From the NCBI GenBank assembly GCA_948902155.1, contig CAQVQZ010000078.1, positions 1 through 9,525 of the forward strand: a stretch of 9,525 bases of DNA, in the 5' to 3' direction. How positions within the stretch are numbered: the first letter of the stretch is position 1; every line of letters starts with the position of its first letter. Under the pieces are notes generated by a model that was given only the letters and a program-made list of their open reading frames with translations, searched no databases and was not told the DNA's origin. The position numbers and the translations under genes are program-made. This stretch comes from an uncultured Oscillibacter sp. GTDB taxonomy: Bacteria; Bacillota_A; Clostridia; Oscillospirales; Oscillospiraceae. Positions 5,439 to 9,525 of this stretch are shown piece by piece.

Positions 5439-6842
5439 TTATTCCGGCCCCAGGAAATTTTTTCTGGCCCAGGCTTCCAGGGCCTCGTTCTCGGGAGGCT
5501 CCGGCGGGGCGGCCTCGCCGTGGGTGGTGTCCAGGTCCGAGGTGTCGATGGGGGCGCTTTCCTCGAACTGGTCGTAGTAGTCCTCGTTCTGGAGGGTGGG
5601 GCGGCGCTTCCGGCCGATGGCGGTGATGGTGGGATAGAGGACGATGGCGATAAGCCCGCCGGAAAAGCCGTTGTTGTACAGGTTCAGGCCCGCCACGGGA
5701 CCGCCGGTCTGGAGCACCAGGGACGCGTGGATGAACCCGGCCAGGATGCCGTAGGGCCAGCCGAAGTGGCCGGAGATGGGGGCCAGAGTGGTGCCGAAGA
5801 GGCCCGCCAGCTGGAGGGCCGGATAGTCCGGGGTGTGGTGCATGCCGTAGGCTCCCACGTAGACGCCCAGCATGACGGGGACGATATTCCGGGCGTGCTT
5901 GCCGAAGGCGGAGAAGCCCATGATGGTGAAGATGCCCCCCAGGGTGGGGCCGTTCAGGTCGCCGCCCACCAGCAGGACGTAGGCCATGCCCAGCAGGCCG
6001 TTCACGCCGATGTTCACCATGACGGGGCCGTAGCCGAACATGCGGAGGTAGTCGCTGGGGGCCCGGCCGGTGGTGGAGAGCAGGCGGCGGTAGCCCGCCC
6101 AGACGGACCAGGCGGGAATGTTGGTGGCGAAAAAGCCCAGCAGGATCAGCGACACGCAAAGCAGGCCCAGCACGGCGATGAAGCCCTCGTTATACCCCTC
6201 GGCCCAGTAGAGGACGGAGTCCGGGCTGTCGCCGAAGGCCGTCATCACCGGGACCACCATCATGGCGAAAAGGCCGCAGGCGAAGCCCATGTTATAGAGG
6301 TTCATGCCGTTCTGCACCTTGTAGGTATAGGAGGACAGAGAGGGCAGGATAAAACCGATGGCGACGCCCGCCGCGACGCCCAGGGGGATGCTGGCGTGGA
6401 TGCTGCCCAGGGACATGTAGCTGACCAGGGGGGCCAGGGAGGTGGCCAGCAGGGAGACGGAGGCGTGCTTGGAAAAGGGCTCCTTCTGGTAGCGGGCGTA
6501 GAGCCAGGTACCCAGGATGATGGGCCAGATGTTGATGAAGTTCTTGCCGAAAAGGGAGAAGCCCGCCATCAGGCCCACTTCTACAATGGTGAAGCCGTTG
6601 AAGGGGTCGCCGGAGAACTTGATGATGCAGATGGAGATGATGGTCACCAGCCCCGCGTTGACCAGGGCTGCGCCGGGGCCGCCGATGGACACGTAGTCCG
6701 TGATCAACAGGTCCTGCATGGTGACGATGGCCCAGAGGCCCCGCAGGATGTCCAGAGGCGCTTCCAGGCACAGCCCCAGGAGCATCAGCCCGGCGGAGAG
6801 CACCAGGGTGGCCGGAAACAGGTTTTTGTAGCGGTCTTGCAC
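5439..6842 (-). CDS. DUF1576-family polytopic membrane protein
   Basis: A 467-residue integral membrane protein of unknown function; I recognise it as DUF1576-like. Many hydrophobic segments span residues 8-410, followed by a hydrophilic acidic C-tail (about 411-467). It has an internal duplication: FNGFTIVEVGLMAGFSLFGK (81-100) matches LNGPTLGGIFTIMGFSAFGK (296-315), and GMNLYNMGFACG (179-190) matches GLNLYNNGFSGG (385-396). Two homologous halves like these are typical of transporters and channels, so a transport role is plausible but not shown. The start is GTG 6842, with AGGGAGGG 6 bases upstream. The in-frame ATG at 6875 lies above the predicted transcription start (near 6871) and has no ribosome site. 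spoIIR follows 66 bases downstream. Confidence 0.85.
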   Translation of the reverse strand: MQDRYKNLFPATLVLSAGLMLLGLCLEAPLDILRGLWAIVTMQDLLITDYVSIGGPGAALVNAGLVTIISICIIKFSGDPFNGFTIVEVGLMAGFSLFGKNFINIWPIILGTWLYARYQKEPFSKHASVSLLATSLAPLVSYMSLGSIHASIPLGVAAGVAIGFILPSLSSYTYKVQNGMNLYNMGFACGLFAMMVVPVMTAFGDSPDSVLYWAEGYNEGFIAVLGLLCVSLILLGFFATNIPAWSVWAGYRRLLSTTGRAPSDYLRMFGYGPVMVNIGVNGLLGMAYVLLVGGDLNGPTLGGIFTIMGFSAFGKHARNIVPVMLGVYVGAYGMHHTPDYPALQLAGLFGTTLAPISGHFGWPYGILAGFIHASLVLQTGGPVAGLNLYNNGFSGGLIAIVLYPTITAIGRKRRPTLQNEDYYDQFEESAPIDTSDLDTTHGEAAPPEPPENEALEAWARKNFLGPE

Positions 6843-6877
6843 GGCGGTCCCTCCCTGCTTGGAAAAATGTAACATTC

Positions 6878-6906
6878 ATTATACCGGAAAAAATTTCCGG
6901 GCGCAA
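6878..6906 (-). promoter_or_regulatory. Promoter of the DUF1576-spoIIR unit with a palindromic spacer
   Basis: On the minus strand: TTGCGC (6901-6906), a 17-base spacer, TATAAT (6878-6883). The whole spacer (6884-6900) is an inverted repeat, CCGGAAA-AAA-TTTCCGG. This position would suit an operator for a regulator that binds between -35 and -10. The predicted start is near 6871. Confidence 0.65.
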
Positions 6907-7021
6907 GGAATAATCTGTTGGGTTTGCCGGATTTTGCGTAAAATTTGCGTGGGGTGGTGGAAAGGGGGAAAGGGAGCGGTTATAGTAGGCAATGCGGTTC
7001 CGCCAAGGAGAAGGAAAAAAG

Positions 7022-7256
7022 TCTCCTTTTGAAAGGAGGTGGCACGGCGAAGCCGTGACGGAGGATTGTTGTAGGGGCTTTACCCATTGCCATTCCGCAA
7101 TAGAAGAGCATTCGCAGAGACTTCCCGCTACAACATGTCTCATAATAGAAAAAACGCAGGGGCTTCCTTCGATTGCCGGCTTTGCAATTGAAGGAAGCCC
7201 CTGCGGACAATCCCCACCCGGCTTCGCCGGGAGCCCCCTTCAAAAGGGGCCTTTTT
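7022..7256. repeat. Complex interspersed inverted-repeat element (MITE-like)
   Basis: This fills about half of the 505-base gene-free stretch 6843-7347. Two modules face each other. The left one (from 7022) has stem CTCCTTT/AAAGGAG (7023-7038), stem CACGGC/GCCGTG (7043-7057), then GGATTGT and AGGGGC. The right one, read on the minus strand from 7256, has the same order: CCCCTT/AAGGGG (7235-7249), CCCGGC/GCCGGG (7217-7231), GGATTGT and AGGGGC. Shared blocks include CTTTTGAA, GGCGAAGCC, GGATTGT and AGGGGCTT. An exceptional hairpin lies inside the right module (7155-7205). No transposase is present, and short open frames across it are low-complexity. It looks like a mobilised or replicated intergenic repeat; copies elsewhere in the genome would be expected. 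I see nothing further in 6907-7021 or 7257-7347. Confidence 0.7.
7149..7205 (-). terminator. 22-bp stem-loop acting as a terminator on the minus strand
   Basis: Bases 7155-7176 pair with 7184-7205: 22 pairs including one G-U, loop of 7. On the minus strand the stem is followed directly by six T (7149-7154). It lies about 140 bases after the kinase-like gene stop and would end that transcript, although the stem is part of the repeat element. Confidence 0.65.
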
Positions 7257-7347
7257 ATTTTGCGTGTTGCGTTTCGAAATAATATTTGCCCGAAAAACCA
7301 GTTTTGGCCTGCAAAAAATTGGACATTTAGAGAAGGTCCCCGCGCCC

Positions 7348-8145
7348 CTATTGGTTCCGAATCTCAAACGCCTTGGGAGGCATGGCGTCCGACAGGGCCA
7401 TGAGGGTGTGGTTGAAGCCACCGCTGTAGTCGAAGGGCACGTCGGACAGCGGCATCGGAGAGTCGCTGAGGCGGTCCGGCATGGAGAAGGTGAATCGGCT
7501 CCCCTTCCCTTGGCGGGACTCCGCCGTGATGGCGCCTCCGTGGCCCCGGGCGATCCCCCAGCACAGGGCCAGGCCCAATCCCAGGCCCTGGGGCGGCGGG
7601 GCGGGGCGCTCCGCCTGGTGGTAGTTGTCAAACAGCCGCTCCAGCCGCTCCGGGGGGATGCCCTCGCCGGAGTCCTCCACGGAGAGAAAGACCCGTTTTC
7701 CCGCCAGCCGCAGCTCCACGGTGATCATGCCGCCGGGGGGCGTGTACTTGAAGGCGTTGGACAGGAGCTGGTACAAAAGCTGCTCCAGCGCGTCGGGGCA
7801 GAAGGCGCAGAGGTGCTGCTCCGCAGCGCAGATCAAACGGGTCTCCAGCCCCCGCAGCGGAGCCAGGGAGGAAGCCTTGGCGAAAATGTCCGTCACGAAT
7901 TCCACGATGTTCCGGTCCTGCATGGGGAGGGGCTCCCCGTTGAGATAGTGGGTGGCGGAGAGGTTGTTTACCAGACGAATCAGCTGGTAATAGCTCTGGT
8001 CCACCAGGGCGGCTTTGGCGTCCAGTGCGGCGTCCCGCTCCCTGGCGGAGGAGGGAGCCAGACGGTTGGCGGCAAAGTACAGCGTGCTCAGCGCGCCCCG
8101 CAGCTGGGCGGCGGCCTGGGGAAGCAGAGAAAGGTCCAAATCCAT
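7348..8145 (-). CDS. Soluble histidine-kinase-like protein without the phosphoacceptor His
   Basis: A 265-residue protein with no signal peptide or membrane segment. Residues 8-68 resemble a two-helix dimerisation domain, but the H-box position reads AAQLRGAL (12-19) where canonical kinases have SHELRTPL, so the phosphorylated His is Ala13. The ATP-binding domain is well conserved: N-box LLYQLLSNAFKYT (123-135, Asn130), G1 box DSGEGI (158-163), an F-box-like LFDNYHQ (171-177), and G2 box GLGLGLAL (187-194). A tail of about 40 residues (226-265) matches nothing I know. It may bind ATP and act as a switch or partner rather than as a phosphodonor. AAGGAGA at 8153-8159 supports the ATG. It stands alone with its own promoter; no response regulator is next to it. 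Confidence 0.82.
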   Translation of the reverse strand: MDLDLSLLPQAAAQLRGALSTLYFAANRLAPSSARERDAALDAKAALVDQSYYQLIRLVNNLSATHYLNGEPLPMQDRNIVEFVTDIFAKASSLAPLRGLETRLICAAEQHLCAFCPDALEQLLYQLLSNAFKYTPPGGMITVELRLAGKRVFLSVEDSGEGIPPERLERLFDNYHQAERPAPPPQGLGLGLALCWGIARGHGGAITAESRQGKGSRFTFSMPDRLSDSPMPLSDVPFDYSGGFNHTLMALSDAMPPKAFEIRNQ

Positions 8146-8260
8146 ATCGGTCTCCTTTCCGGCGAAACTCCCGGAGAGGTGCGCCCTCTGGAAGCGTCTA
8201 GGTTAGCATTTGCTGTGGGAGGGCGGCTGAGCCAAGGAAAAGACTGCCTCTCACGGAAAT

Positions 8261-8289
8261 ATCATAGCAAAAAACCGAGAACAACACAA
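8261..8289 (-). promoter_or_regulatory. Promoter of the kinase-like gene
   Basis: On the minus strand: TTGTGT (8284-8289), a 17-base spacer, TATGAT (8261-8266) with TGC before it (extended -10). Predicted start near 8254, so the leader is about 109 bases. The leader holds GAGG/CCTC-type pairings near 8175-8190 but no riboswitch I recognise. Confidence 0.65.
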
Positions 8290-8332
8290 GGATTTTATCG
8301 AAGCATGCCGAAACGTGTCGAATCCTTCCGAC

Positions 8333-8356
8333 AAAAACGCCGCCCGGCAGGGCGGC
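8333..8356 (-). terminator. Terminator of the PIN/NYN-like gene
   Basis: GCCGCCC (8339-8345) pairs with GGGCGGC (8350-8356), a 7-bp GC stem with a 4-base loop, followed on the minus strand by G and five T (8333-8337). It lies 22 bases after the stop at 8379 and separates this gene from the kinase-like gene. Confidence 0.85.
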
Positions 8357-8378
8357 ATTTTGAGGGCATAACAAATGT

Positions 8379-8960
8379 TTATTCTTCCGTGCCCTGGGCG
8401 GGAGCCTTTTTGCGGCGTCCGCCCCGGCGGGGGCGGGCGACCTTCACCGCCTTTTCCGGTTCCGGCTCCGGGGCTTGAAAAATGCGCTTGAGATGGTTGT
8501 AGAGGGCGCAGCCCTGGGCGGAGCCGTATTCTTTGACCAGGGCGTTGGCCAGGTCCTGGCGGTCCGCCGCCCGGAGGATAAAGGGCAGATGGAGGCAGCT
8601 CTCAATGGAGGGGCGGAGGGCCACCTCCTGGAAGGCGTTGGCGTAGCGGGCCTGGAGAGCGTCGATGGAGGCGGCGTAGCCCTTGTCCTGGCTGATGACG
8701 TAGGCGTAATCCGCCTCCCGCTTGCCCACCAGGACGCCCAGCTCCGTGATGATCTGGAAATCGATGGAGTTTTTGCCGCCCCGGACGCTTTCGATATACT
8801 GCACGTCCGCCGCCGTCCCGGAGCAGAGCTTCTGGAGCTTGGTCAGGGCCAGTCCCTTTTGGTAGAAAACCAGGACGGTATCTTGGTCGGAGAGCATTTC
8901 GATGCCCTTCAGTCCGGTGCCGATGTTGTTGTCTCCGTCAACGAGAAAAATCATTTTCAT
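8379..8960 (-). CDS. PIN/NYN-like domain protein, putative RNase
   Basis: A 193-residue protein. The N-terminal domain (1-about 130) has the PIN-like layout: FLVDGDNN (5-12) with Asp8 and Asp10 after the first strand, a helix with Asp67 (SIDFQIITELG, 65-75), and YVISQDKGY (87-95) with Asp92. These acidic positions would hold a metal ion for RNA cleavage. The middle (about 115-165) is helical, and the C-tail (170-193) is rich in Pro, Lys and Arg, as in nucleic-acid-binding tails. RNase activity is inferred from the fold family and is not certain; no antitoxin gene is adjacent. The start at 8960 has AAAGGA about 10 bases upstream, a weak site; the next in-frame ATG is two codons downstream. It has its own promoter and terminator. 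Confidence 0.8.
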   Translation of the reverse strand: MKMIFLVDGDNNIGTGLKGIEMLSDQDTVLVFYQKGLALTKLQKLCSGTAADVQYIESVRGGKNSIDFQIITELGVLVGKREADYAYVISQDKGYAASIDALQARYANAFQEVALRPSIESCLHLPFILRAADRQDLANALVKEYGSAQGCALYNHLKRIFQAPEPEPEKAVKVARPRRGGRRKKAPAQGTEE

Positions 8961-8983
8961 GCATACGATCCTTTGTCATTATT

Positions 8984-9002
8984 CGCGCCGGAAACCGGCG
9001 CG
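8984..9002 (-). other. GC-rich hairpin in the 5' leader of the PIN/NYN-like gene
   Basis: CGCGCCGG (8984-8991) pairs with CCGGCGCG (8995-9002), 8 GC pairs with loop AAA. It lies within the predicted leader, about 23 bases before the start codon, and has no T-run after it. It could affect mRNA stability or translation. Confidence 0.6.
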
Positions 9003-9032
9003 TCGGGGGTACTATTTAATTAAGGAGAACCC

Positions 9033-9061
9033 AGTATATCAGCTTTGCGGGGGAAACGCAA
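9033..9061 (-). promoter_or_regulatory. Promoter of the PIN/NYN-like gene
   Basis: On the minus strand: TTGCGT (9056-9061), a 17-base spacer, TATACT (9033-9038). Predicted start near 9026, giving a leader of about 65 bases that contains the 8984-9002 hairpin. Confidence 0.68.
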
Positions 9062-9125
9062 GGGGGAAAGCGCGGGGGCTATCTCTTTTGTGCTGATAAA
9101 CAGCATTTTCCCCCATCGAAATGAC

Positions 9126-9159
9126 AAAAAGGGCAGTGCGCCGCCTTGGAGCACTGCCC
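9126..9159 (-). terminator. Terminator of the NTF2-like gene remnant
   Basis: GGGCAGTGC (9131-9139) pairs with GCACTGCCC (9151-9159), a 9-bp stem with an 11-base loop, followed on the minus strand by five T (9126-9130). It lies 24 bases after the stop at 9184. Confidence 0.85.
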
Positions 9160-9183
9160 GATAAACGGAATCTGATTGTGTAT

Positions 9184-9473
9184 CTATTCGATCGGCAAAT
9201 TATGTTGTTTCAGGAAAGACAATTTATCCCAATATCCTCTTTGAAACAGAATTTTCCCATTGACCACATGAAAAAAGCCGCAGCCTCGCAGACCCAATGG
9301 GTCTCTCCATTCTAAAATCGCCCATTGCCCATCTTCAAATATATTTTCTACAATGGCCGTCATATCTGCCGCGGCAAATTCCTCTGTGAACATGGCGCGA
9401 ATTGCTTCGATTCCTACAACGGGGGCGTTTGCTACCTGATGGTTTGTTGCATTCTCGTGATAAAGGCTTGTTA
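9184..9473 (-). pseudogene. NTF2/SnoaL-like protein, 5'-truncated by an IS
   Basis: The open frame runs from the stop at 9184 up to the IS junction at about 9473 without its own start codon at the expected place. About 95 residues remain. Those before the first internal ATG (9393) still read as family sequence: SLYHENATNHQVANAPVVG, then EAIRAMF. The rest contains IVENIFEDGQWAILEW, DPLGLRGCGFFHV and a C-terminal QRGYWDKLSFLKQH, consistent with a small alpha+beta barrel of the NTF2/SnoaL-like group, whose members are usually about 110-130 residues. Roughly the first 20-30 residues are lost to the IS. The function of the intact protein is unknown. GC content is clearly lower than in neighbouring genes, which may reflect acquisition from elsewhere. 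Confidence 0.75.
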
Positions 9474-9525
9474 GAGCCTATCCCAAAATAAAAGCATATG
9501 TGGTAAAATGTTGTGGGGTGATAAA
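9474..9525 (+). mobile_element. Left end of an insertion sequence (partial, runs off the window)
   Basis: The tip GAGCCTATCC (9474-9483) mirrors the end at 40-49 and is flanked outside by TTA (9471-9473). An extended -10-like TGGTAAAAT (9501-9509) and a purine-rich GGGGTGAT (9514-9521) suggest the promoter and ribosome site of a rightward transposase gene that begins just beyond the window. The transposase itself is not visible. Confidence 0.7.

Noticed and set aside
4728..6872. Plus-strand open frame of 714 codons opposite spoIIR and DUF1576
   Set aside because: Compositionally biased shadow of two well-supported minus-strand genes; it spans both and the terminator between genes.
6873..6875. 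Upstream ATG as the start of the DUF1576 protein
   Set aside because: It lies upstream of the predicted transcription start and has no ribosome site, whereas GTG 6842 has AGGGAGGG at good spacing.
7022..7256. CRISPR array or riboswitch in the repeat region
   Set aside because: There are no regularly spaced direct repeats with unique spacers, and the hairpins are not upstream of a gene in the right orientation for a leader switch.
7264..8478. Plus-strand open frame of 404 codons opposite the kinase-like gene
   Set aside because: It crosses the kinase-like gene, its promoter and the next gene's terminator and has Gly/Gln-rich shadow composition.
8379..8960. Toxin-antitoxin system based on the PIN/NYN-like protein
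   Set aside because: No small partner gene lies upstream or downstream; the gene has its own promoter and terminator, and its length with a basic tail does not match VapC.
9471..9525. A single IS joining both ends of a circular 10-11 kb molecule
   Set aside because: The end orientation would allow it, but joining the flanks restores neither broken gene: both the LRR and the NTF2-like remnant lack N-terminal coding sequence, so two separate insertions are simpler.

Overview
The window reads as chromosomal DNA of an endospore-forming, high-GC member of the Clostridia, most likely an Oscillospiraceae-type gut bacterium. This rests on spoIIR, strong AGGAGG-type ribosome sites, sigma-A promoters, Rho-independent terminators and a family-typical BspA-like protein; the family assignment is inference. 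Most genes lie on the minus strand. Both window ends lie about 50 bases inside insertion-sequence ends that share a 13-bp inverted match with their flanks, so this may be a whole contig that broke at two copies of one repeated IS.

Layout. At 1-49 is an IS end, followed by the 3' part of a BspA-like leucine-rich-repeat gene cut by that IS (50-681). From 4113 down to 737 runs a metal-efflux locus on the minus strand: a CadC/SmtB-type ArsR repressor, a free-standing heavy-metal-associated (HMA) domain protein, a SAM-dependent methyltransferase and a P1B-type Zn/Cd/Pb ATPase. The repressor promoter is near consensus with operator-like repeats at the start site, and a matching repeat lies before the HMA gene. 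Between methyltransferase and ATPase, on the opposite strand, lies a complete small transcription unit (promoter, about 80 nt, terminator) that looks like an uncharacterised small RNA.

A hotdog thioesterase (4269-4703, plus) diverges from the repressor and ends at a bidirectional terminator facing spoIIR. A DUF1576 membrane protein and spoIIR (6842 down to 4743) look like one transcription unit. A 505-base gene-free stretch (6843-7347) holds the DUF1576 promoter and a complex inverted-repeat element of about 235 bp whose core is a 22-bp stem-loop. Next on the minus strand are a soluble histidine-kinase-like protein without the phosphoacceptor histidine (7348-8145) and a PIN/NYN-like putative RNase (8379-8960), each with its own promoter. 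The window closes with an NTF2/SnoaL-like gene cut at its 5' end by the second IS (9184-9473).

How the genes work together. In the metal locus the repressor would sense Zn/Cd/Pb, the HMA protein would carry or buffer the metal, and the ATPase, which lacks its own N-terminal HMA domain, would export it; the methyltransferase role is open. spoIIR belongs to forespore-to-mother-cell signalling. The remaining genes look like single-gene units. I see no obvious multi-gene defence or biosynthetic system; the least explained signals are the small RNA unit, the nested repeat, and the histidine-less kinase.
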